The notes beneath the pieces were generated by a model. That model was not told the DNA's origin, did no database searches, and worked only from the letters and a program-made list of their open reading frames with translations. Shown here piece after piece: positions 1-6,064 of a DNA stretch of 6,387 bases (positions are counted from its first letter, which is position 1; each line of letters opens with the position of its first letter). The stretch covers positions 1-6,387 of the forward strand of contig CACYNZ010000216.1 of NCBI GenBank assembly GCA_902775835.1, written 5' to 3'. The stretch is from an uncultured Eubacteriales bacterium. GTDB taxonomy: Bacteria > Bacillota_A > Clostridia > Christensenellales > Aristaeellaceae. Both the position numbers and the translations under genes were made by a program.

Positions 1-1
1 G

Positions 2-85
2 CGCTATGATACCGTGTTCACTTTTCACAACGGCGCGGATTCATACTATTCTGTGCGCGGGTTCAGAGGGTATATTCTTGTCTGA
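2..85 (+). CDS. C-terminal end of an unidentified protein (partial)
   Basis: The frame beginning at base 2 stays open for 27 codons and ends at TGA (83-85). The peptide has a normal protein-like composition (it contains TFHNGADSYYSVRGF near its middle and ends GYILV). The stop codon directly overlaps the -35 box of the next promoter, a usual arrangement at the end of a gene. The fragment is too short to name a family, and an open run of this length can occur by chance. I therefore call it a probable gene tail with unknown function. Confidence 0.4.
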   Translation, partial: RYDTVFTFHNGADSYYSVRGFRGYILV

Positions 86-107
86 GTACCGGGCTCAATG
101 ATATAAT
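78..107 (+). promoter_or_regulatory. Sigma-A type promoter for the M28 peptidase gene
   Basis: A -35 box TTGTCT (78-83) and a perfect -10 box TATAAT (102-107) are separated by 18 nt. Transcription would start near 114, leaving a leader of about 80 nt before the ATG at 195. The -10 lies at the centre of an imperfect inverted repeat, CAATGA (96-101) and TCGTTG (107-112), which could be an operator. Confidence 0.7.
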
Positions 108-194
108 CGTTGCGATTTCTTGGACTGTAAAATCGACAAATTCCAGTATGTCGGGACAGCGTGAAATCGAGAGTTGAGGAGCTGAAAAAAACCA

Positions 195-1394
195 ATGGAT
201 ATCCTTTATGGAAACAGTACGCAGGCTGTTTCCTATATGATCCGGGGGATCACACATATCTGCCGGGACATGAAGAAGCGTGCCCCCGGAAGCGAAGGCG
301 AACGCGAAGCCGGGGAATACATGGCAAGTGTCCTGAAAAACGAATGCGGATGTACCGATGTGAAAGTTGAGACATTCACGGAGCACCCTGCCGCGTTTTA
401 TGGTTATTTCTGGTGTTCAGCGACGTTCGACACGCTCTGTGCATTTTCATTCTTTTTCAGTCCCTGGCTCAGCATGTTTTTCGGAGCAGCCGCCCTGCTT
501 CTGTTTCTCTTTCAGTTTGTCCTCTATAAACAGATCATCGATCCCCTTTTCCCTGCGAAGGAGAGCGTGAATGTGACGGCTGTCCGTCCATGTACCGGCG
601 AAGTAAAGCGCAGAATCTTTCTGAACGGGCATATCGATGCTGCATGGGAGTTTCCGATCAATTATTATTTCGGCGGTGTCGTGTTTGAGATTCCAGGTGT
701 GATGGCCGTAATCGGCGTCCTGTTTTATATTGCACTTGGGGTCTGCTCTGTCTGCGGGGCCGGCCAATGGCTGCATACCGCGGCGATGTGGGGGCTTCTT
801 TTTGTGCCGTTCTTTCTTCTCGTCGGCTGTACCTACAATCCCGGGCGGGTAGTGGACGGTGCGAATGACAACCTGACCGGCTGCTATATGGGCATTGCGC
901 TTCTGCGCGAGATGGAGCGTCTCGGCGTGCGCCTGGAAGATACCGAAATCGGGGTGATCCTCACCGGTTCTGAGGAGGCCGGTCTGCGCGGGGCAAAGGC
1001 ATGGTGCAAAGCACACGCGGGTACTTTTCAGGACGTGCCAACCTGCGTGATCAGCTACGATACCATTCACAATCCGCAGAAACTCATGGTAAACATGAAA
1101 GACCTCAACAGCACCGTTTCCGCGGATCAGGAGCTTGGCATGCTGTATCTTCAGGCAGCGGAAGAGGTGAATGTGCCTTGCGCGAAAGGGCTCGTCCCGC
1201 TGATGGGCGGCTCAACGGACAGCGCGGCGTTTACGCAGGGCGGCTTCCGTTCCATCGGAATCACCGGGCTCAGTCACAATCTGGAGAACTATTATCATAC
1301 CCGCAGGGATTCTTGTAACAATCTGGATGAGGACGGTCTGGAAAACTGCTATCTGGCTACGGTCCGGTTTATTGAGAAACTGGCAGAAGAATAA
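195..1394 (+). CDS. M28 family zinc metallopeptidase with membrane-spanning inserts
   Basis: This 399-aa protein carries the metal and catalytic residues of peptidase family M28 (clan MH, di-zinc aminopeptidase-like hydrolases) in the correct order: H146-x-D148 in NGHIDA, the bridging Asp D225 in GANDN, the catalytic Glu and ligand Glu pair E260-E261 in GSEEAG, D289 in SYD, and the last His ligand H368 in YYHTRRD. The family hydrolyses N-terminal amino acids or related amide bonds. Hydrophobic segments lie near residues 78-111 (probably a hairpin of two helices), 163-187 and 195-212. The second pair falls inside the catalytic domain, between the HxD and the GANDN motifs, so the enzyme should be an integral membrane protein. 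There is no signal peptide. A GAGGAG motif at 176-181 is 13 nt before the ATG, rather far but the only good candidate. The gene follows promoter 78-107 and probably shares a transcript with the EamA gene 66 nt downstream. The substrate and the side of the membrane facing the active site are unknown. Confidence 0.9.
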   Translation: MDILYGNSTQAVSYMIRGITHICRDMKKRAPGSEGEREAGEYMASVLKNECGCTDVKVETFTEHPAAFYGYFWCSATFDTLCAFSFFFSPWLSMFFGAAALLLFLFQFVLYKQIIDPLFPAKESVNVTAVRPCTGEVKRRIFLNGHIDAAWEFPINYYFGGVVFEIPGVMAVIGVLFYIALGVCSVCGAGQWLHTAAMWGLLFVPFFLLVGCTYNPGRVVDGANDNLTGCYMGIALLREMERLGVRLEDTEIGVILTGSEEAGLRGAKAWCKAHAGTFQDVPTCVISYDTIHNPQKLMVNMKDLNSTVSADQELGMLYLQAAEEVNVPCAKGLVPLMGGSTDSAAFTQGGFRSIGITGLSHNLENYYHTRRDSCNNLDEDGLENCYLATVRFIEKLAEE

Positions 1395-1460
1395 TGCATC
1401 GCTGATGACACTTCCGGTTTACCGGGAGATCGTCAAATCTGTATCTGTGGAGGGTTTGCT

Positions 1461-1874
1461 ATGTGGTTCTGGCTGGCACTGGGTTCAGCTGTTTTTGCGG
1501 CACTGACTTCAATCCTGGCAAAGGTGGGAATAGAAGGGGTCGGATCGAATCTTGCCACGGCAATCCGTACAATGGTTGTTGTGGTCATGGCCTGGGGGAT
1601 GGTATTCCTTACGCATCAGCAGAGCGGCCTCAGGGAAGTCAGTCAGAAGAGCTGGGTTTTTCTGATTCTGTCCGGACTTGCCACGGGGGCTTCCTGGCTG
1701 TGTTATTACAGGGCATTGCAGATGGGAGAGGCTTCAAAGGTTGTCCCGGTGGATAAGCTATCCGTGGTGATCACGCTGGTGCTTGCGTTTGTTTTCCTTC
1801 ACGAGGAATTTACGGCCAAATCCATACTGGGCTGCATTCTGATTGGAGCGGGAACGCTTCTGATGGTTCTGTAA
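1461..1874 (+). CDS. EamA/DMT-superfamily transporter, single-domain form
   Basis: This 137-aa hydrophobic protein contains one EamA unit. Predicted helices lie near residues 2-20, 31-50, 65-86, 93-114 and 119-136. The segment from YYRALQMGEASKV (82-94) through LHEEFT (113-118) matches the conserved second half of an EamA repeat (Y-x-x-AL-x-x-G ... E-x-x-T). Most drug/metabolite transporters of this family have two such units and ten helices, so this half-size protein would have to act as an oligomer. The start is fixed by GGAGGG (1449-1454), six nt before the ATG. No promoter or terminator is visible in the 66 nt after the M28 gene, so cotranscription is likely. The substrate cannot be inferred. 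Confidence 0.88.
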   Translation: MWFWLALGSAVFAALTSILAKVGIEGVGSNLATAIRTMVVVVMAWGMVFLTHQQSGLREVSQKSWVFLILSGLATGASWLCYYRALQMGEASKVVPVDKLSVVITLVLAFVFLHEEFTAKSILGCILIGAGTLLMVL

Positions 1875-1919
1875 GGCGGAATCATGTCTGCTGAAGGATA
1901 TGTTTGCCTTGTCTAAGCG

Positions 1920-1947
1920 TTGAAGATGAAACGTTCCGGGGTATAAT
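1920..1947 (+). promoter_or_regulatory. Sigma-A type promoter for the small acidic secreted protein
   Basis: TTGAAG (1920-1925) and a perfect TATAAT (1942-1947) are spaced by 16 nt. The expected start near 1954 leaves about 59 nt of leader. No clear intrinsic terminator separates it from the EamA gene, so read-through from upstream is also possible. Confidence 0.6.
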
Positions 1948-2012
1948 CACTGCATAGCTATGGAAAAAAGTGAAACCGTAAGATATGAGTGCAATGAACA
2001 GGAGGAATCCTA

Positions 2013-2366
2013 ATGAAAATAACCCGCCGCATTGCAGTTCTGCTTTTGGCACTGATGATGTTCTGCCAGATAGTACTGGGCGAATCTGCGGCGGATGGTG
2101 AGGATCAGACAGAATCCTCCGAGCCTGAGGGACAACCCGGCGAAATGCCCGCCGGTGAGTCGGATACGTCGGAGAGCGGGGATATGCTGTCCAATGCAGA
2201 GGAAGAAGTGCCCGGAGAAACAACCGACAGCACGCCGGATGTGGCGCAGAGCAGTGATCCGTCGGAATCCGCCTTGCAGGATCAGCCGGTGCAGGAAGAA
2301 GTATCGGGCGAACCCGGGACTGCCGGGGAAGAGGAATCATCCACGGTTAATGATGACGCTGCATGA
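2013..2366 (+). CDS. Small secreted, highly acidic low-complexity protein
   Basis: I do not recognise this 117-aa protein. Residues 1-23 form a typical Sec signal peptide: basic start MKITRR, hydrophobic core IAVLLLALMMF, and a likely cleavage site after VLG or a few residues later. Cys18 does not sit in a good lipobox (MMFC), so a lipoprotein is unlikely. The remaining 94 residues contain 29 Asp/Glu, many Ser, Pro and Gly, and no Lys, Arg, His, Cys, Phe, Tyr, Trp or Ile. It should be an unfolded polyanion outside the cell. The start is supported by AGGAGGA (2000-2006), six nt before the ATG. The gene has its own promoter (1920-1947) and a strong terminator (2439-2477), so it appears to be a single-gene unit. 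It could bind cations or act as a wall-associated spacer, or be the surviving N-terminus of a longer surface protein. None of these can be decided here. Confidence 0.75.
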   Translation: MKITRRIAVLLLALMMFCQIVLGESAADGEDQTESSEPEGQPGEMPAGESDTSESGDMLSNAEEEVPGETTDSTPDVAQSSDPSESALQDQPVQEEVSGEPGTAGEEESSTVNDDAA

Positions 2367-2385
2367 ATGCGGACCGCAGGACGCA

Positions 2386-2411
2386 TGCCGGCTGTGAACA
2401 CAAGGCCGGCA
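2386..2411 (+). other. Inverted repeat in the 3' untranslated region of the acidic-protein gene
   Basis: TGCCGGC (2386-2392) and GCCGGCA (2405-2411) form a perfect 7-bp stem with a 12-nt loop, 20 nt after the stop codon. No T-run follows, so it is not a terminator by itself. It may protect the mRNA 3' end together with the terminator downstream. Confidence 0.4.
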
Positions 2412-2438
2412 GAACGGAACACGAATAAAACGCATAAG

Positions 2439-2477
2439 GAGCATCACCCGGTCAGCACCGTGGTGATGCTCTTTTCT
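2439..2477 (+). terminator. Strong intrinsic (Rho-independent) terminator
   Basis: A 10-bp perfect stem, GAGCATCACC (2439-2448) with GGTGATGCTC (2462-2471), is extended inside by CGGT/ACCG (2449-2452 and 2457-2460) around the loop CAGC, with a single bulged T at 2461. It is followed at once by TTTTCT (2472-2477). This ends the transcript of the acidic protein and insulates the GH3 operon. Confidence 0.92.
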
Positions 2478-2591
2478 GAAGGTCCGGGTTCAAACCATCG
2501 CAGACGCGGACAGCGCGGATGCGATGAAGTGCTCCCACAGGAAAAATCGGGCATACTGATGAAATATTTTTGACTGCCTGGAAAACAGAAA
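2478..2591. other. Gene-free spacer between terminator and GH3 promoter
   Basis: No supported gene, repeat or RNA is visible in this 114-nt stretch. GGGTTCAAACC (2487-2497) resembles a tRNA T-loop, but the flanking bases do not form the required T-stem and no other tRNA arm is present. Confidence 0.5.
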
Positions 2592-2620
2592 TTGTGTAAT
2601 GGCCAGTTTTCTTATATAAT
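2592..2620 (+). promoter_or_regulatory. Sigma-A type promoter of the GH3 operon
   Basis: TTGTGT (2592-2597) and a perfect TATAAT (2615-2620) have the optimal 17-nt spacing, in the most AT-rich stretch of the window. The start would be near 2627. An imperfect inverted repeat, CCAGTT (2603-2608) and AATTGG (2621-2626), brackets the -10 and could be a repressor site. Confidence 0.8.
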
Positions 2621-2626
2621 AATTGG

Positions 2627-2858
2627 AATAATGGATGATGTATTCTGAGATGAGGAAGCCGGTCCGGGAAACATCACCGAAGAGAATACTGGGCGCTTTT
2701 TTGACCAGCAGCGGAGTGCATGGAATGCACGTCAGAAAGGACTGCAGCTCCGGAATACAGGGTGAGCAGCAGTCCGGGACAGGTGCGCTGTGCATTCATA
2801 CAGAAAGCTGGAAATGGGGAGCGGAAGCACTGCCCCATTGTTACGGGAGGTAGAAACA
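2627..2858 (+). promoter_or_regulatory. Long structured 5' leader of the GH3 operon, possible cis-regulatory RNA
   Basis: About 230 nt separate the promoter from the GH3 start, and no convincing gene lies between. The leader contains successive perfect inverted repeats. Stem A is GTATTCT/AGAATAC (2640-2646 with 2683-2689), followed 7 nt later by six T (2697-2702). Stem B is GTGCAT/ATGCAC (2716-2721 with 2725-2730). Stem C is GGACTGC/GCAGTCC (2739-2745 with 2769-2775), continued after an A/A mismatch by GCTC/GAGC (2747-2750 with 2764-2767). Stem D is AATGGGG/CCCCATT (2813-2819 with 2833-2839) and ends six nt before the ribosome binding site. In addition, GAATGCAC (2723-2730) can pair with GTGCATTC (2790-2797) over 8 bp, which would dissolve stem B and enclose stem C. 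This is the layout of a switch. It matches no riboswitch, T-box or ribosomal leader that I recognise, so the regulatory role is inference. Confidence 0.5.
2845..2850 (+). promoter_or_regulatory. Ribosome binding site that fixes the GH3 start at 2859
   Basis: GGGAGG lies 8 nt before the ATG at 2859. The frame is open back to a GTG at 2790, but that codon has no Shine-Dalgarno sequence and lies within a leader pairing segment, so the shorter 564-aa product is preferred. Confidence 0.85.
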
Positions 2859-4553
2859 ATGGCAGCCAATCCACTGACCTGGGCAATCATCCGGATTCTT
2901 ACTCTCAAAGGGAAAAGGCATGTGAAGGAACTGCGCAGCAACTGCGCCAGGGCCAACGCACTGAGCCATGAATTTCTGACCAGTCTGATCCGGGACAACA
3001 AGGATACGGAGTACGGAAAGAAATATCATTTTGACCAGATCCATTCCGTGGAGGACTTCAAGCGCCTCGTGCCCATGACCACCTATGACGACTATGCGCC
3101 TTATATTGAGCGCATGGTGGAGAAGGGCGAAAAGAACCTGATCACGACCTATCCCATTGTGCAGTATGCGGAAACCTCCGGCTCAGTGGGCGTGCCGAAG
3201 AAGATTCCCGTGTCCGACCGGTCCATGAACATCTATACGAAGTACACGATCACCCGTGTCACGGCGCTGGCGGACGAATACCACCGCAAAATCCATCACC
3301 GGCCTCTGCCCATTGGCCGTGGATTCAATCAGCTGGAGATTGTGGACCGTACGCTGCCCGACGGTACGCCACTCGGAAATATTTCCGGGTCCGCGGCAAA
3401 GTCCTACAAGCCGCTGTTTCCCTATTACCTGACCTCGCCCATTCCGGTACTGTTTCCCAAGGGCTATATTCCCATGATGTACCTGAAGGCGCGCTATATC
3501 CTGGCCGACCGGGACACGAGCTTCATGTTCAGCGTGTTCATGACCAACCTGGTGGACATGATGGTATACATCCGGCGCAACTGGCAGATGCTGGTGGAGG
3601 ATATCCGCACGGGCACCTTCAACAAGGATGTGGAGATCGACGACGTCACCCGCTCGGAGCTTGCCGGGGTCACAAAGCCGGATCCGCAGCGCGCGGATGA
3701 ACTGGAAAAGGTGTTCCGCGAAGGCTTTGACACCCCGATCATTCCCAGGCTCTGGCCGAAGATGTCCTTTATCTGCACCATCGGCACCGGCGGCTTTGCG
3801 GCCTATACCCGCGCCATGCGCAGCTATTCCGGCGATGTGCCGATTGACTTCTCCATCTACGGCGCCTCGGAGGCCATGATGGCCGCGTGCACGGAGATCG
3901 AGAAGCCGGAGTTCGCCCTGCTGTGCGACAGCTGCTTCTTTGAGTTCCTGCCCGCGGATGCGCCGGCGGACTGCACGGATACGCTGAACATCGACCAGCT
4001 GGAAGTGGGGAAGGAGTATGAGCTCATCCTGACCAACCTCTCCGGCTTCTACCGCTACCGCATCAAGGACGTGATCCGGGTGCTGGGGTATGAGGGTGAG
4101 AGCCCGAAGATCACCTTCTCCTACCGCAAGAGCCAGCTGCTCGACCTGGCGGGGGACAAGATCACCGAGCGTATGATGGACGACGCCATTCAGCGCACAG
4201 GCGATGAGCTGGGCGTGAACATCATCGACTACAGCGTGTTCCCCAACCGTGATGACAGCCCGTCCCACTACGAGTTCCTCATTGAGCCGGACCGGCCTCT
4301 GGATCCCGCAAAGTGTGACGAATACCGCAAAGTGCTGGAAAAGCACCTGGGCGAGATCAACCCGGTGTACAAGGAATGCGTGGATACCAACGAGATCTGT
4401 CACGGGGAGCTGTACCTGCAGCAGGCGCAGACCCACGCCCTGTGGCGTGAAATGCGGATGCGCCGCGGCACTTCCCTGAACCAGATCAAGCCGGTCAGAG
4501 TGCTGGACACGCCCATGAAGAAGAAGTTCTTCTACGCGCTGCGTGAAAAGTGA
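2859..4553 (+). CDS. GH3-family acyl-acid amido synthetase-like protein
   Basis: The 564-aa product has the full length and the three nucleotide-binding motifs of the GH3 family (ANL superfamily): motif I ETSGSVGVPKK (residues 105-115), motif II YGASE (334-338) and motif III YRIKD (400-404), matching plant SSGTS-x-G-x-x-K, Y-x-S-S-E and YR-x-x-D. AGDKITE (431-437) fits the start of the mobile C-terminal domain with its conserved Lys (K434), and the end PVRVLDTPMKKKFFYAL is typical of the family. Known members activate a carboxylic acid with ATP to an acyl-adenylate and transfer the acyl group to an amino acid. No signal peptide or clear membrane helix is present, so it should be cytoplasmic. 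In motif I the usual SGT is SGS, a conservative change. Both substrates are unknown. It is the first gene of an operon with a YfcC-type transporter (58 nt downstream) and a second GH3 gene. Database names such as 'auxin-responsive promoter' are historical and do not imply auxin here. Confidence 0.92.
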   Translation: MAANPLTWAIIRILTLKGKRHVKELRSNCARANALSHEFLTSLIRDNKDTEYGKKYHFDQIHSVEDFKRLVPMTTYDDYAPYIERMVEKGEKNLITTYPIVQYAETSGSVGVPKKIPVSDRSMNIYTKYTITRVTALADEYHRKIHHRPLPIGRGFNQLEIVDRTLPDGTPLGNISGSAAKSYKPLFPYYLTSPIPVLFPKGYIPMMYLKARYILADRDTSFMFSVFMTNLVDMMVYIRRNWQMLVEDIRTGTFNKDVEIDDVTRSELAGVTKPDPQRADELEKVFREGFDTPIIPRLWPKMSFICTIGTGGFAAYTRAMRSYSGDVPIDFSIYGASEAMMAACTEIEKPEFALLCDSCFFEFLPADAPADCTDTLNIDQLEVGKEYELILTNLSGFYRYRIKDVIRVLGYEGESPKITFSYRKSQLLDLAGDKITERMMDDAIQRTGDELGVNIIDYSVFPNRDDSPSHYEFLIEPDRPLDPAKCDEYRKVLEKHLGEINPVYKECVDTNEICHGELYLQQAQTHALWREMRMRRGTSLNQIKPVRVLDTPMKKKFFYALREK

Positions 4554-4558
4554 GCGTC

Positions 4559-4575
4559 CCGGGGCATGTGCCCGG
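4559..4575 (+). other. Hairpin between GH3 gene 1 and the transporter gene
   Basis: Six nt after the GH3 stop, GGGC (4562-4565) pairs with GCCC (4570-4573) around the loop ATGT. CC/GG (4559-4560 with 4574-4575) extends this past one bulged G. No T-run follows, so it is more likely an mRNA-stability or processing hairpin than a terminator. Confidence 0.45.
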
Positions 4576-4611
4576 AACATACAGAAACATAACAGGAGAT
4601 GGCTCCGGCAA

Positions 4612-6007
4612 ATGGAAAGCAAGGGTGTACGCGTGGAGAAGAAGAGCTTTATGCTTTCGTTCTTCTTCATTTTCCTGATGATGGTGGCAGTGTATATTCT
4701 GACCCTGGTGATCCCGGGCGGACAGTATCCCCGGGTGCCGGACGCGGAAGGCAACATGATCATTGACATGGCCGGCGGCTATACCGAGGTCCAGGGCGGA
4801 ATCCCCTTCTGGAAATGGCTTGCGTCGCCCATCCTGGTGCTGACTGCACCGGGATCCGCCACACTGATCATGGTCATATTCTTTCTGCTCATGGTCGGCG
4901 GTGTGTTCAACGCCCTGACCGAGCGCGGCATTATCCGCTGCATGCTGCACAAGATCGTGCACCGCTACGCCCGCACGCGCTACCTGCTCATGGCCGTGCT
5001 CATCTTCTTCTTCATGTTCATGGGCGCGTTCATCGGGTCCTTTGAGGAAGTCATCGCCCTGGTGCCCATCGTGGTGACCATGGCCTACGCCCTGGGCTGG
5101 GACCGGGAGACCGGCCTGGGCATGTCCATGATGGCCGTGTGCTGCGGCTTTGCCTCCGGCGTGTCCAAACCCCTTCACTGTCGGTATTGCCCAGACGCTG
5201 GCGGGCCTGCCCATTATGAGCGGCATCGGTTTCCGCGCGGTGAACTTCGTGCTGATCTATGCGCTGGTGCTCGGCTTTGTGGCCCTGCACGCCAGGAAGA
5301 TCGCGCGTGAGCCCCGGCGGCTGTCCGGGGAGGACATGAAGGTGGACGAAAAGACCGACCGCGGATTCAGGGTCTACGCCACCGTGATGGTGACCGGCCT
5401 TGCGCTGATCCTGATCTCCGGCTTCGTGCCCGGCCTGTCCGACTACACCATGGTGATCCTGCTTGTGACCTTCCTCGGCGCCGGCGTCTCCGGCCTGCTG
5501 GATTCCGGCATGGGCGCAAAGGCCATGCTCAGGTCCTTCTGGGAAGGCGCCGTGGCCATCGCCCCGTCCATCATCCTGATCCTCATGGCCAGCTCCATCC
5601 GCTACGTGATGGAGGAGGGCCGGATCATGGACACGCTTCTCAGGTACGCCGTGGAAGCGGCCGGCGGCATGAGCCGCTCCGCCGTGATCCTCTTCATCTA
5701 CCTCATCTGCATTGTGGTCAACTTCTTCGTGCCCTCCGGTTCCGCCGAGGCAATCCTGCTGATTCCCATCATCGTGCCGATGGCCCGGATGTTCGGCATC
5801 AGCGCACAGCTGTGCATTGTGGCCTATGCTTTCGGCGACGGATTCAGCAATATCCTCTATCCCACGAACCCGGCGCTCCTGGTGGGCCTGGGCCTGGCCG
5901 ACATGGGCTACGGCAAGTGGGTGAAGTTCTCACTGCCCTTCCAGCTGCTCAACCTCCTGCTCACCGGAGGCATGCTGCTGGCGGGTCTTGCGATCGGGTA
6001 CGCCTGA
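4612..6007 (+). pseudogene. YfcC/DcuC-type membrane transporter, interrupted by a single-base frameshift
   Basis: Two overlapping open frames together encode one transporter. The first starts at ATG 4612 (AGGAG at 4594-4598, 13 nt upstream), reads normally for 185 residues to GFASGVS, then continues in the wrong frame for 47 residues to a stop at 5308-5310. The +1 frame resumes at once with NPFTVGIAQ and stays intact to 6007. Removing one base gives 464 aa, a normal length for the YfcC family (COG1288, related to DcuC C4-dicarboxylate and ArcD-type amino-acid carriers). Family features include IPGGQY after helix 1, GSFEEVIALVP (142-152), the conserved NPFTV loop, FFVPSGSAEAILLIP and DGFSNILYPTNP. 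At least nine hydrophobic segments are visible. A GTG at 4543 in the same frame overlaps the GH3 stop but would add an unlikely basic extension. The carrier sits between two GH3 genes and may move the amino acid, the acid or the conjugate. Substrate predictions in this family are weak. Confidence 0.85.
5167..5173 (+). other. Frameshift site in the transporter gene
   Basis: The run AAACCCC (5167-5173) is where the reading frame breaks. With two A instead of three, codons TCC AAC CCC TTC give the conserved S-N-P-F. As written, the frame reads TCC AAA CCC CTT (S-K-P-L) and becomes non-homologous. An extra A in the A-run is the simplest explanation. Ribosomal +1 slippage on CCC-C would give S-K-P-F and cannot be excluded. 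Confidence 0.8.
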
Positions 6008-6029
6008 CCGCGCGGGTACCGCATTACAC

Positions 6030-6048
6030 TCCGGCATGCCGTGCCGGA
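6030..6048 (+). other. Hairpin just upstream of the second GH3 ribosome binding site
   Basis: TCCGGCA (6030-6036) and TGCCGGA (6042-6048) form a perfect 7-bp stem with loop TGCCG. The AAGGAG of the next gene begins only 2 nt after it (6051-6056). No T-run follows. It could shape initiation at the second GH3 gene, or be an RNA processing or stability element within the operon. Confidence 0.55.
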
Positions 6049-6064
6049 TAAAGGAGCATAGTGT

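Noticed and set aside
1411..1427. TTCCGG-TTTA-CCGGGA hairpin as terminator between the M28 and EamA genes
   Set aside because: The stem is only about 6 bp with a wobble pair and no T-run follows, so transcription probably continues into the EamA gene.
2483..2503. GGGTTCAAACC as a tRNA T-loop or attachment-site remnant
   Set aside because: The flanks do not pair as a T-stem, no acceptor or anticodon arm is present, and there is no integrase or direct repeat nearby.
2758..2775. AGGGTGAGCAGCAG as a T-box antiterminator
   Set aside because: The T-box core TGG-N-ACCGCG is absent and no specifier loop or S-turn motif can be placed.
2490..2795. A 101-codon - strand frame upstream of the GH3 gene
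   Set aside because: No ribosome binding site or recognisable domain is seen, and it runs antisense across the GH3 promoter and the inverted repeats of the leader.
2635..2853. A 72-codon + strand frame spanning the GH3 leader and ending 5 nt before the GH3 start
   Set aside because: It has no Shine-Dalgarno sequence and would begin only about 8 nt after the predicted transcription start. The region is better explained by RNA inverted repeats. A leader peptide remains a remote possibility.
2790..2858. Upstream GTG start for the first GH3 gene, adding 23 residues
   Set aside because: The GTG lacks a ribosome binding site, while GGGAGG is placed 8 nt before ATG 2859. The second GH3 protein also starts at the position equivalent to 2859.
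3183..4769. A 528-codon open frame on the - strand across the GH3 gene
   Set aside because: It is antisense to a clear GH3 coding sequence with all family motifs. The openness follows from GC-rich third codon positions, and its translation is low-complexity, rich in His, Val, Ala and Arg, without a recognisable domain.
4495..5226. A 243-codon - strand frame across the transporter
   Set aside because: It is His/Gly/Asp-rich and antisense to obvious membrane helices of the transporter.
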